A stretch of 64,000 nt of DNA from Novosphingobium panipatense (GTDB lineage: Bacteria > Pseudomonadota > Alphaproteobacteria > Sphingomonadales > Sphingomonadaceae), in contig NZ_MSQB01000028.1 of NCBI RefSeq assembly GCF_002149965.1, positions 11,613 through 75,612 of the forward strand. The letters run 5' to 3'. Positions within the stretch are counted from its first letter, which is position 1. Every line of letters starts with the position of its first letter. Positions 1 through 7,596 of this stretch are shown here, one piece after another. Below the pieces are notes generated by a model that ran no database searches, had not been told where the DNA came from, and was given only the letters and a program-made list of their open reading frames with translations. A program made the translations under genes and the position numbers.

Positions 1-42
1 TCCATGACCTTCTCCTTCCTCAAACGATCCGATGTCGGTTAA
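1..42 (+). CDS. Possible C-terminal tail of a gene entering from the left edge
   Basis: Frame 1 is open from the first base to a TAA at 40-42 and would encode a short tail ending KRSDVG. It could be the end of an upstream plus-strand gene convergent with the ETF-QO gene. Thirteen codons are too few to assign a family, and chance openness is quite possible. Confidence 0.2.
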   Translation, partial: SMTFSFLKRSDVG

Positions 43-79
43 GCAACAACGGTTCGGTTAAGGGGCGGGCCATCCATAA

Positions 80-103
80 AGGGGGAAGCATCTGCCTCCC
101 CCT
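80..103 (-). terminator. Intrinsic terminator after the ETF-QO gene
   Basis: Seven-bp complementary arms (80-86 and 97-103) form a G/C-rich hairpin just beyond the minus-strand stop codon. On the minus strand it is followed by a short T-rich stretch (TTTAT). Position and form fit a rho-independent terminator; the short T-tract lowers confidence. Confidence 0.5.
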
Positions 104-109
104 GAGCGT

Positions 110-1759
110 TCACATATTGGGATAATTCGGCCCGCCGCCGCCTTCCGGCGTGACCCATTCGATGTTCTGGGTGGGGTCCTTGATGTCGCAGGTCTTGCAG
201 TGGACGCAGTTCTGCGCGTTGATCTGGAGCTTCATGCCCGAACCGTCCGGGTCGACGAATTCGTAGACCCCCGCCGGGCAATACCGCGCCTCGGGTCCCG
301 CATAGAGCGGCAGGTTGATCGCGGTCGGAACCGTGGGATCCTTGAGCTTCAGATGGACCGGCTGGTCTTCCTCGTGGTTGGTGAACGAGTAGGACACGCT
401 GGTCAGGCGGTCGAAGCTGATCACGCCATCGGGCTTGGGATAGGCGATCGGCGGGTAGAGATCGGCGCGCTGGAGCGTCGAGGCATCGGTGTGATGCTTC
501 ATCGGCTTGGCGAGGCCGAAACCGAACAGCGTGCGCAGCCACATGTCGGCGCCCGCCAGCACCGTGCCGATCTCGCCGCCCCACTTGGCGACCATCGGCT
601 CGGCATTCTGGACGAGCTTCAGTTCCTTGGCGATCCAGCTTTCGCGCACGGCAGTATCGTACTCGCCCAGCGTATCCTGCTCGCGGCCCGCCTTGATCGC
701 CGTGGCAATCGCCTCCGCCGCCAGCATGCCGCTCTTCATCGCGGTATGGGTGCCCTTGATGCGCGGCACGTTGACGAAGCCCGCCGAGCAGCCCGCCAGC
801 ACGCCGCCGGGGAAGGCCAGCATCGGCACCGACTGCCAGCCGCCCTCGTTGATCGCACGCGCGCCGTAAGCCACGCGCTTGCCGCCTTCCAGGATCGCGC
901 GGATCTCCGGGTGCTGCTTCCAGCGCTGGAATTCCTCGAAAGGATAGACGTAGGGATTCTTGTAATCGAGCGCTGTCACGAAGCCGAGCGCCACCTGATT
1001 GTTGGCCTGGTGGTAGAGGAAGCCGCCACCCCAGCTGTCGGTCTCGCTCATCGGCCAGCCCTGGGTGTGGATCACCCGGCCGGGGACGTGCTTGGCGGGA
1101 TCGATGTCCCAGAGTTCCTTGATGCCGAGGCCATAGATCTGCGGCTGGCAATCCGCTTCCAGGTTGTACTGCGCCTTCAGACGCTTGGTCAGATGGCCGC
1201 GCGCGCCTTCGCAGAATACGGTGTACTTGCCCAGCAGGTTCATGCCGGGCTGGAAATCGCCCTTGGGATTGCCTTCCCGGTCGACGCCCATGTCGCCGGT
1301 CTGCACGCCGATCACGGCGCCCTTGTCGTCGTAGAGGATCTCGGCAGCCGGGAAGCCGGGGAAGATCTCGATCTCCAGCGCCTCGGCCTGCTCGGCCAGC
1401 CAGCGGCAGAGGTTGCCCAGCGAGCCGGTGTAGTTGCCGTCGTTCGACATGAACGGCGGCATCACCAGATGCGGCAGGGAGAACTTCTTCTTCTTCGTGA
1501 GGTGCCAGTGCCAGTTGTCCGTCACCGGGGTCTCGGCCAGCGGGCAGCCGTCCTCGCGCCAGCTGGGCAGCAGTTCGTCCAGCGCCTTGGGATCGATCGT
1601 CGCGCCCGAAAGAATGTGCGCCCCGATCTCCGAGCCCTTCTCCAGCACGCAGACCGCAAGCTCGGAATCGAGCTGCTTCAATCGGATCGCCGTCGCCAGA
1701 CCCGCGGGCCCACCGCCCACGATGACGACGTCATACGGCATCTCTTCGCGTTCAATCAT
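110..1759 (-). CDS. Electron transfer flavoprotein-ubiquinone oxidoreductase
   Basis: Membrane-associated flavoprotein that passes electrons from ETF (acyl-CoA and amino-acid dehydrogenases) to ubiquinone. The product is 549 aa, the usual length for the family. The N-terminus has an FAD dinucleotide-binding motif (VVIVGGGPAGLATAIRL, about residues 10-26). The C-terminus has the ferredoxin-like [4Fe-4S] site with Cys494, Cys518, Cys521 and Cys524 (CVHCKTC). I chose the ATG at 1759; an in-frame GTG lies two codons upstream at 1765. The gene is divergent from the UDG-like gene across about 90 bp. Functionally it links to the branched-chain keto-acid dehydrogenase genes further along, whose acyl-CoA products feed ETF. 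Confidence 0.97.
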   Translation of the reverse strand: MIEREEMPYDVVIVGGGPAGLATAIRLKQLDSELAVCVLEKGSEIGAHILSGATIDPKALDELLPSWREDGCPLAETPVTDNWHWHLTKKKKFSLPHLVMPPFMSNDGNYTGSLGNLCRWLAEQAEALEIEIFPGFPAAEILYDDKGAVIGVQTGDMGVDREGNPKGDFQPGMNLLGKYTVFCEGARGHLTKRLKAQYNLEADCQPQIYGLGIKELWDIDPAKHVPGRVIHTQGWPMSETDSWGGGFLYHQANNQVALGFVTALDYKNPYVYPFEEFQRWKQHPEIRAILEGGKRVAYGARAINEGGWQSVPMLAFPGGVLAGCSAGFVNVPRIKGTHTAMKSGMLAAEAIATAIKAGREQDTLGEYDTAVRESWIAKELKLVQNAEPMVAKWGGEIGTVLAGADMWLRTLFGFGLAKPMKHHTDASTLQRADLYPPIAYPKPDGVISFDRLTSVSYSFTNHEEDQPVHLKLKDPTVPTAINLPLYAGPEARYCPAGVYEFVDPDGSGMKLQINAQNCVHCKTCDIKDPTQNIEWVTPEGGGGPNYPNM

Positions 1760-1849
1760 GTCCACCCGTCAGGCCCCTGGCTTTAGTCGCTCGATTAATT
1801 TTCTCGAATTGCCTTGATTGGTGGAAGCCGAGAGGTCAAGACCCACGCG

Positions 1850-2614
1850 ATGGATCAGGCTCCAAATCGGCAATTTCTGGACGATATCATGGGTGCGCTT
1901 GGCTGGTGGCGCGAAGCGGGGGTCGATTTCGACTTCCTGGACGCGCCCCGCCAATGGATCGTGCCCGAGGATGAGCAGGACGAAAACGGCGAGCGTCTGC
2001 CCCCGCGCCGCCGCCCGGCGGTGGAGGAAAACGCGCCTCCGCCCATGCCCACGCGAATCGATCCCGCGCTTCTGCCTGCGGACCTTTCGGCATTTCGCGA
2101 ATGGTGGATGCGCGAATCGCTGCTGGACGACAGCGGCCCCAGCGGCCGTATCGCCCCGCGCGGCGAAGCGGGCGCCAAGCTCATGATCGTGGTCGAGACC
2201 CCCGAAGCGCAGGACAGCGACGAACTGCTGACCGGGCCGCAGGGCAAGCTGCTGGACGCCATGCTGGCCACCTTCGGAACCGAGCGCGAGCAGGTCTACC
2301 TCGCCAGCGCCCTGCCACGCCACGATCCGGTGCCGGACTGGCGCCTAGCCGCGGAGCGCGGGGTGGGTGATGCGCTGGCCCGGCACGTTAACCTTGTCTC
2401 TCCGCAGCGACTCGTCGTGCTTGGCGGCAACGTCCTGTCGCTCATCGGCCACGAATCACCGCAACGCGCTGCCGTTTTAAGACAATTTCATCATGAAGGA
2501 CGGGATATACCGCTTCTGGCCGGGTGGGGACTCGCCGCGCTGATGCAACAACCGCGCGCGAAGGCGAGCTTCTGGAACGCCTGGCTTGAGTGGACGAAAG
2601 TCGAAAACGGATAA
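1850..2614 (+). CDS. Uracil-DNA glycosylase superfamily-like protein, cysteine-free
   Basis: A 254-aa protein. Residues of about 100-250 resemble the family-4-type UDG fold: LMIVVETPEAQ stands where the catalytic GExPG-type motif normally is, followed by TGPQGKLLDAML, then the YLASALPRHDPVPDW block and the LVVLGGNVLSLIG strand. The usual acidic/proline motif is altered and the protein contains no cysteine, so the [4Fe-4S] cluster of family 4 and 5 enzymes cannot form. The first 90 residues are acidic and proline-rich and probably disordered. A TTG at 1814 would extend it by 12 codons; I prefer the ATG. Activity on uracil is doubtful. It lies 67 bp upstream of the lytic transglycosylase gene in the same direction. 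Confidence 0.7.
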   Translation: MDQAPNRQFLDDIMGALGWWREAGVDFDFLDAPRQWIVPEDEQDENGERLPPRRRPAVEENAPPPMPTRIDPALLPADLSAFREWWMRESLLDDSGPSGRIAPRGEAGAKLMIVVETPEAQDSDELLTGPQGKLLDAMLATFGTEREQVYLASALPRHDPVPDWRLAAERGVGDALARHVNLVSPQRLVVLGGNVLSLIGHESPQRAAVLRQFHHEGRDIPLLAGWGLAALMQQPRAKASFWNAWLEWTKVENG

Positions 2615-2681
2615 ATCGAATTAACCGTGCCGGAAGGTTCAGAGTCCTAATGGACCGTGCCCCCGGTGAGCGGGTCGCACG

Positions 2682-4508
2682 ATGCGGGGAACGAACTTGA
2701 AACGATCTGGCATGGAGAGAAACCGCAAGGGAGCATGGCGCACCAGCGCAGCACTTGCCGTTCTCGCCGTCATGTCCGCCGCTGGCGCAAGCCCGGCATC
2801 GGCCAACAGCGCCGCCGTGGAATATTTCCGCACGCGCGCGGACAATACCGCGGTACCCTCGCTGCTCAGCCAGGACGACCGCGCCTTCTACAAGCAGGCT
2901 TTCGACGCCGTCGATTCCAAGGACTGGGCATCCGTGCAGCGCATGCTGACCGATCGCCCGGACGGCCCGCTGCACCAGCAGCTTCGCGCCGCCTACTACC
3001 TGGCCTCGGGATCGCCGAAGATCGAGCTTCCGGCCCTGCAGTCCTGGCTGGCCCAGGGCACCGAGCTGCCCGGCGCCGACCAGATCAGCCGTCTTGCCCT
3101 GAAGCGCGGCGCGCTCAGCGTTCCCTCGCTTCCCTCGGAGCAGCAGTTCGCCCGCCTGCCGACCATGGCCAAGCGCGTGCGCCCCTCCTCGATCGACGAC
3201 GGATCGATGCCGGCGATGATCGCCAGCGGCATCAACGACCGCATCAAGGCCGACGATCCCTCCGGCGCGCGCCTCCTGCTGGACGGCATCGATGCCGGCC
3301 TCAGCCCTTCCGCCCGCGCCGAATGGCGGCAGAAGGTGGCCTGGAGCTTCTACATCGAAAACCAGGATGCGCAGGCCTACCAGCTTGCGCAGCTTGCGGC
3401 GATGGGCACCGGCCCCTGGGTCGGAGAGGCATGGTGGACCGCAGGCCTCGCCGCCTGGCGCCTGGGCGACTGCGACGGCGCCGCCGATGCCTTCGACAAG
3501 ACCGCCAAGTCCTCGGAAAATTCCGAGCTGACCAGCGCCGCCCATTACTGGCGCAGCCGCGCGCTGGTGCGCTGCCGCAAGCCCGAGCAGGCCTCCGCCG
3601 CGCTGCGCCTTGCCGCCGCGCGGGACGAGACGCTCTACGGCATGCTTGCCGCCGAGCAGCTCGGCATGAAGCTGCCCGAACAGCATGCCGCCGCCGACTT
3701 CACGCAGAACGACTGGCAGCTGCTGCGCACCAACAGCAATATCCGCACCGCCGTGGAACTGACCGAAATCGGCAAGGACAGCCTTGCCGACGAAGTGCTG
3801 CGCCATCAGGCGCGGATCGGAACGCCCGGCCAATATGCCTCGATCAGCCGCCTCGCGCGCGATCTCGGCCTACCCTCCACCCAGCTGTGGATGGCGTATA
3901 ACGCCCCCTTCGGCGGCAAGCCCGAACCGGCAAGCCGCTTCCCGACCCCGAAGTGGACGCCCGTGGGCGGATGGAAGGTCGATCCGGCCCTCGTCTACGC
4001 CCATGCCCTTCAGGAATCGATCTTCCAGACCAGCGTGGTCAGCCCTGCCGGGGCGCGCGGCCTGATGCAGATCATGCCCGCCGCCGCGCGCGACCATGCC
4101 TCTTCGCTGGGCGTCGTCGGCAATGCCGGGGACCTCAACAAGCCCGAAGTGAACCTCGCCTTCGGCCAGCGTCACCTGGAGATGCTGAAGAATGATTCGG
4201 GCACGCAGGGCCTGCTGCCCAAGGTCATGGCCGCCTACAATGCCGGCCCGCTGCCGGTGCGCCGCTGGAATTCGGAAGTGAACTGCCAGGGCGATCCACT
4301 GCTCTGGATCGAATCGCTACCTTACTGGGAAACGCGCGGCTACGTGAACATCGTCCTGCGCAACTACTGGATGTACGAGCGTCAGGCCGGCGGCCAGTCG
4401 GAAAGCCGGATGGCGCTGGCGCAGGATATGTGGCCGACTTTCCCCGGCCTTGGCGGCTCGCAGGCGGTGCGAATGGCTTCGAACGGAACCATCCTGCGTG
4501 GCCATTGA
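2682..4508 (+). CDS. slt: Soluble lytic murein transglycosylase
   Basis: Periplasmic enzyme that cleaves the MurNAc-GlcNAc bond of peptidoglycan to form 1,6-anhydro muropeptides. The product is 608 aa. A signal peptide runs from about residue 1 to 40 and ends ASPASA. A helical superhelix (U- and L-like domains, about 45-420) precedes the C-terminal SLT catalytic domain with the LQESIFQTSVVSPAGARGLM block; Glu445 is the expected catalytic acid. The AYNAGPLPVRRW motif closes the domain. The last 11 bases overlap the moaB start, so the two genes are probably translationally coupled, although no functional link is obvious. Released anhydro-muropeptides are the source of MurNAc recycled by amgK/murU elsewhere in this window. 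Confidence 0.95.
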   Translation: MRGTNLKRSGMERNRKGAWRTSAALAVLAVMSAAGASPASANSAAVEYFRTRADNTAVPSLLSQDDRAFYKQAFDAVDSKDWASVQRMLTDRPDGPLHQQLRAAYYLASGSPKIELPALQSWLAQGTELPGADQISRLALKRGALSVPSLPSEQQFARLPTMAKRVRPSSIDDGSMPAMIASGINDRIKADDPSGARLLLDGIDAGLSPSARAEWRQKVAWSFYIENQDAQAYQLAQLAAMGTGPWVGEAWWTAGLAAWRLGDCDGAADAFDKTAKSSENSELTSAAHYWRSRALVRCRKPEQASAALRLAAARDETLYGMLAAEQLGMKLPEQHAAADFTQNDWQLLRTNSNIRTAVELTEIGKDSLADEVLRHQARIGTPGQYASISRLARDLGLPSTQLWMAYNAPFGGKPEPASRFPTPKWTPVGGWKVDPALVYAHALQESIFQTSVVSPAGARGLMQIMPAAARDHASSLGVVGNAGDLNKPEVNLAFGQRHLEMLKNDSGTQGLLPKVMAAYNAGPLPVRRWNSEVNCQGDPLLWIESLPYWETRGYVNIVLRNYWMYERQAGGQSESRMALAQDMWPTFPGLGGSQAVRMASNGTILRGH

Positions 4509-5025
4509 TCCCGAGCGCGTCTTCAAGCCGATCAATATCGCCGTACTGACCGTTTCGGACACCCGCGTGCCCGAAACGGACACTTCGGGCGACATCCTGG
4601 TCCAGCGCATCCGCGACGCCGGGCATGTCCTGGCGGATCGCGCCATCGAGCGGGACGATGCCGAAGTGATCGCGGCAAGGTTGAACGCCTGGATCGACGA
4701 CCCGAAAGTGGACGCCATTGTCTCCACCGGCGGCACCGGCCTTACCGGCCGCGACGTCACGCCCGAAGCCATCGACCGGGTGAAGGAGCGCGACATTCCG
4801 GGATTTGGCGAGCTGTTCCGCTGGCTCTCCTACAAGACCATCGGTACCTCCACGGTCCAGTCGCGCGCCTGTGCCGCCGTCTCGCGCGGGACCTATATCT
4901 TCGCCCTACCCGGCTCGAACGGCGCGGTGAAGGATGGCTGGGACGGCATCCTTGCCGAACAGCTCGACAGCCGGAACCGGCCCTGCAACTTCGTGGAACT
5001 GATGCCGAGGCTCAGGGAGAAGTAG
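4498..5025 (+). CDS. moaB: Molybdenum cofactor biosynthesis protein MoaB/Mog family
   Basis: A 175-aa cytoplasmic protein of the molybdopterin adenylyltransferase (MoaB/Mog) fold, which activates molybdopterin before molybdenum insertion. The nucleotide-binding signature VSTGGTGLTGRDVTPEA is intact at about residues 75-91, and the C-terminal PGSNGAVKDGW block is typical. I chose the GTG at 4498: it overlaps the slt stop codon (4506-4508) and gives an N-terminus of normal family length. An ATG at 4450 would add 16 residues lying entirely inside slt. Other Mo-cofactor genes are not present in the window. Confidence 0.92.
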   Translation: MAIDPERVFKPINIAVLTVSDTRVPETDTSGDILVQRIRDAGHVLADRAIERDDAEVIAARLNAWIDDPKVDAIVSTGGTGLTGRDVTPEAIDRVKERDIPGFGELFRWLSYKTIGTSTVQSRACAAVSRGTYIFALPGSNGAVKDGWDGILAEQLDSRNRPCNFVELMPRLREK

Positions 5026-5117
5026 GCGCGGCGCTGGGCTGCCCTGGCATCCACACGCTTGCCAAGCCGCTTACCCGGTCCGCCACTACCCGCCTTTCGT
5101 CAGGGTTGGAAAGCCAA

Positions 5118-5960
5118 TCAGCGGAAAATCGGCAACTTAGCGGCCTCGTCATCGCTGAGCGCGATGCCGAAAGTGCCGCGCAGCAACGCGGCATAGTCCG
5201 CTGCGGTTTCGATCTGCCGAACCTCGCTCACGCCGTCACGGCTGCATGTGAACTGGCGATCGCTGAGCGAGGCGAACCCGCCCTCAAGCACCACGCTGGC
5301 AACGCAGACGGAGGTGAAGCGCGTGGCCGGACGAGTCGAAGTCCAGTGGCTGGACATCTCCAGATCGTCCTGCGCCACGTCGGTCAGATCGAAGACATAT
5401 TGCGGCTGCCAGTCGCCATGCGGTGCCGCGCGGCCATCGGTGGCGCTGGCCGGCCCTGCCCGCTCCAGACGCCATTCTCCGCCCAGCGATCCCCGCTCTC
5501 CGCTGCGCAGAAGACGATGCCATGCCCCGTCCGAGGTCTGGACTTGCGCGCCGTCTTCCAGCGGCAGGGGCGGGACGTAGCTACCCCCGAACCCGGCATC
5601 CGCAATCCAGGCCTCGCCGCCGAGATTAACCAGCAGCAGCGTATGGGTTCGCGGTGGCACCACGCCTTCGCCCAGCCCCAGCAGGACCCGCGCCAGCAAG
5701 GGCCGATTGACCAGTCCGAGCGCACCTAGCGCATCGGAAAACAGACGGTTCTGCTCGAAGCAATAGCCCCCACGCCCGCGCGTCACCAGCTTGTCGAAGA
5801 CGCTCGCGCTGTCGATGCGAATGCCCTCGCCCAGCAGGATCGCCAGATTCTCGAAGCCGATCGCGCGGCGATGGCCCATCTGGAGCGTCGCCAGCCCCTC
5901 GGGCGAAAGTGCCGGATGGCCCGTCAGACCGATGCGAGAGAGATAGCGATCGAGATCCAT
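5118..5960 (-). CDS. nat: Arylamine N-acetyltransferase
   Basis: Cytoplasmic enzyme that transfers acetyl groups from acetyl-CoA to arylamines and hydrazines by a cysteine ping-pong mechanism. The product is 280 aa, the normal bacterial NAT length. All three catalytic residues can be placed: Cys67 in RGGYCFEQN, His106 in THTLLLV and Asp121 in AWIADAGFGG. It lies downstream of thiE on the same strand with a 124-bp spacer containing TGTGG repeats, so it may be a separate unit. The natural substrate cannot be told from sequence. Confidence 0.95.
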   Translation of the reverse strand: MDLDRYLSRIGLTGHPALSPEGLATLQMGHRRAIGFENLAILLGEGIRIDSASVFDKLVTRGRGGYCFEQNRLFSDALGALGLVNRPLLARVLLGLGEGVVPPRTHTLLLVNLGGEAWIADAGFGGSYVPPLPLEDGAQVQTSDGAWHRLLRSGERGSLGGEWRLERAGPASATDGRAAPHGDWQPQYVFDLTDVAQDDLEMSSHWTSTRPATRFTSVCVASVVLEGGFASLSDRQFTCSRDGVSEVRQIETAADYAALLRGTFGIALSDDEAAKLPIFR

Positions 5961-5998
5961 GGGAGCCTCTCTGCCGGGCCTGCCCCTGCGGGCAAGGC

Positions 5999-6068
5999 TG
6001 TGGATAACCTGTTCAGAACCTGGGGGCCGCCTGTGGAGCGACTGTGGGCCAGGCGTGGAAAGACTGTG
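5999..6068. promoter_or_regulatory. Cluster of DnaA-box-like TGTGG motifs
   Basis: The thiE-nat spacer holds one exact DnaA-box sequence (TGTGGATAA at 5999-6007) and three related TGTGG starts at 6032, 6043 and 6064, all in the same orientation. This could be a DnaA-responsive site. No AT-rich unwinding region or replication gene is nearby, so I do not call an origin. Confidence 0.3.
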
Positions 6069-6084
6069 GACGACCGCTTGGGGA

Positions 6085-6723
6085 TCAGCCTTGCGCCGCG
6101 GTCATCGCCTCGTGGAATGCCTTCACCGCCGCGACTTCGTCTCCGTTCCAGACCGCACCGGAAACCGCCAGGAAGTCCGCGCCTGCCTTGACCAGCGCGC
6201 CGCAGTTCTCCGGCGTGATCCCGCCGATGGCCACGCAGGGAATCTCGAAGATCGCCTGCCACCATTCGAGCAGGTCCAGCCCGGCCATGTGCTTCACCTG
6301 CTTGGTGGTGGTCGGGAAGAAGGCGCCGAAGGCCACGTAGTCGGCACCGGCCTCGCCCGCGTCCATCGCCAGGTGGCGGCTGTCATGGCAGGTCACGCCG
6401 ATCTGGGCATCGCGGCCGAGCGCGTTGCGGGCTTCCTCCACGGTGCCGTCTTCCTGGCCGATGTGGACGCCGTCGGCACCGAGGCGCTTGGCGAGACTGA
6501 TTGAATCGTTGACGATGAAGGCCGTGCCGCGATCGGCGCAGATCTTCTGGAGCGGTTCCGCCAACCGCGCCGCTTCATGCTGGTCGAGATCCTTGACCCG
6601 GAACTGGAACGCAGCGACCGGGGCTGCTTCCAGCGCGCGCGCCAGACGTTCGGGAAATTCGCCTCCCACTTCGAGCGGCGAGATCAGGTAGAGCTGCGTC
6701 GGTTCGCGTTCGATTTCTTCCAT
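6085..6723 (-). CDS. thiE: Thiamine phosphate synthase
   Basis: Joins hydroxymethylpyrimidine diphosphate and thiazole phosphate to make thiamine phosphate. The product is 212 aa with a TIM-barrel fold. It shows the FQFRVKD strand near residue 35, AFIVNDSISLAKRLGADGVH with the phosphate- and magnesium-binding positions, and the C-terminal phosphate-binding block VAIGGITPENCGALV. I chose the ATG at 6723; reading further upstream to 6852 runs through a dispersed repeat and is not protein-like. It is the last member of the tkt-gap-pgk-fba-thiE gene order on this strand, separated from fba by an oppositely oriented lipoprotein gene. I see no TPP riboswitch in its leader. Confidence 0.92.
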   Translation of the reverse strand: MEEIEREPTQLYLISPLEVGGEFPERLARALEAAPVAAFQFRVKDLDQHEAARLAEPLQKICADRGTAFIVNDSISLAKRLGADGVHIGQEDGTVEEARNALGRDAQIGVTCHDSRHLAMDAGEAGADYVAFGAFFPTTTKQVKHMAGLDLLEWWQAIFEIPCVAIGGITPENCGALVKAGADFLAVSGAVWNGDEVAAVKAFHEAMTAAQG

Positions 6724-6731
6724 GCCAGCGG

Positions 6732-6790
6732 CCCTAGAGCATTTTCCGGCCGGGCGAAATCTCCTGACAGCCATGAAAATGGGGCAAACG
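6732..6790 (-). repeat. Dispersed repeat, CTAGAGC family, copy 1
   Basis: On the plus strand it begins GCCCTAGAGCATTTTC (6732-6747) and, after a CTGACAG block, continues GAAAATGGGGC. The first 16 bases are identical to the copy upstream of amgK at 51312. On the minus strand it lies about 10 bases before the thiE start codon, so it is part of the thiE leader. Confidence 0.6.
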
Positions 6791-6935
6791 AAGATAAATC
6801 GATGCCCGGGAAAGGGCTTCGTCATTCTGCCAAATCGGGTAGTTAGGGGCAAACCGGGTAGTTAGGGGAAGGTTCAGCCGCGATGCGGTCTGTTGCCGCC
6901 ATCGGATAGTCCCGGCCGGAAACTGTGTGAGGATC

Positions 6936-7535
6936 ATGAGACGACGCGCCTTATCGACCGCCCTATCGCTCGTAACCGCTCTCGTCGCGCTTTCGGCCTG
7001 CCGCATCATCCCGGAATCGCCGCAAGGCCCCGCAGCGCCACTGCCCGCGCCTGACCAGACGAGTCCCCCGGCAACAGCACCGGCATCGCCACCGGACATG
7101 CCTGGCCCTGATCCCCAGACGCTGCCTGACCAACCTGCACCGCCGACAGGTACGCAGCCGCCCACTGATTTCTACACGCCGCAGGCATCAGCCCAGGCAC
7201 CTGCCCCCGCCGGGCCCTACAGCGGCCCGCCTCTGGCCTATACCCGGATCGGCGAGACCATCTATGTCGACGGCCCGCGCGTGACGCCGCTCGCCCTGCT
7301 GGAAGACAGCCGCTGCGCCGAGGGCACCCAGTGCGTCTGGGCCGGACGGCTGCGCGTCCGGGTGCGCGTGGACCTCGGCTCAGGTCCGCGCGAAATGGAA
7401 ATGACACTTGGCCAGCCGGTCCAGGTCGCCGACGGTCAGCTCGATCTGCTGGACGCCCTGCCCCGGCCGGCGGCGGGCAGCAAACCGGCACCTTTCGCCT
7501 ATCAGTTCGGCTTCCGCTTCATGGGCGGCCTCTGA
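6936..7535 (+). CDS. Predicted lipoprotein with proline-rich linker
   Basis: A 199-aa protein of unknown function. The N-terminus is a lipoprotein signal (positive RRR, hydrophobic core, lipobox LSAC with Cys22), so it should be anchored in an envelope membrane facing the periplasm. Residues of about 28-100 are very rich in Pro, Ala, Gln and Thr, an extended linker. Residues of about 105-199 form a compact domain with a two-cysteine DSRCAEGTQCVWAG motif, probably a disulfide, found in uncharacterised bacterial envelope proteins. I chose the ATG at 6936 because GAGG precedes it; a GTG at 6927 is the alternative. It sits as a single opposite-strand gene between fba and thiE. Confidence 0.75.
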   Translation: MRRRALSTALSLVTALVALSACRIIPESPQGPAAPLPAPDQTSPPATAPASPPDMPGPDPQTLPDQPAPPTGTQPPTDFYTPQASAQAPAPAGPYSGPPLAYTRIGETIYVDGPRVTPLALLEDSRCAEGTQCVWAGRLRVRVRVDLGSGPREMEMTLGQPVQVADGQLDLLDALPRPAAGSKPAPFAYQFGFRFMGGL

Positions 7536-7544
7536 GCAACGAGA

Positions 7545-7572
7545 AAGGGCGGCGCCTTGCGGCACCGCCCTT
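7545..7572 (-). terminator. Terminator between the convergent lipoprotein and fba genes
   Basis: Twelve-base arms (AAGGGCGGCGCC and its near-complement, one G-U pair) enclose a four-base loop. On the minus strand the stem is followed by a short T/C-rich run, which suits termination after fba. It may also stop transcription of the lipoprotein gene. Confidence 0.6.
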
Positions 7573-7596
7573 CCATCAAGCGAAACCCGGCAGGGA

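Noticed and set aside
5961..6084. Possible replication origin at the DnaA-box-like cluster
   Set aside because: No AT-rich unwinding element and no replication genes such as dnaA, dnaN or hemE nearby; kept only as a possible regulatory site.
6724..6935. TPP riboswitch upstream of thiE
   Set aside because: The conserved CUGAGA-type segments are absent; the leader is mostly a dispersed repeat.
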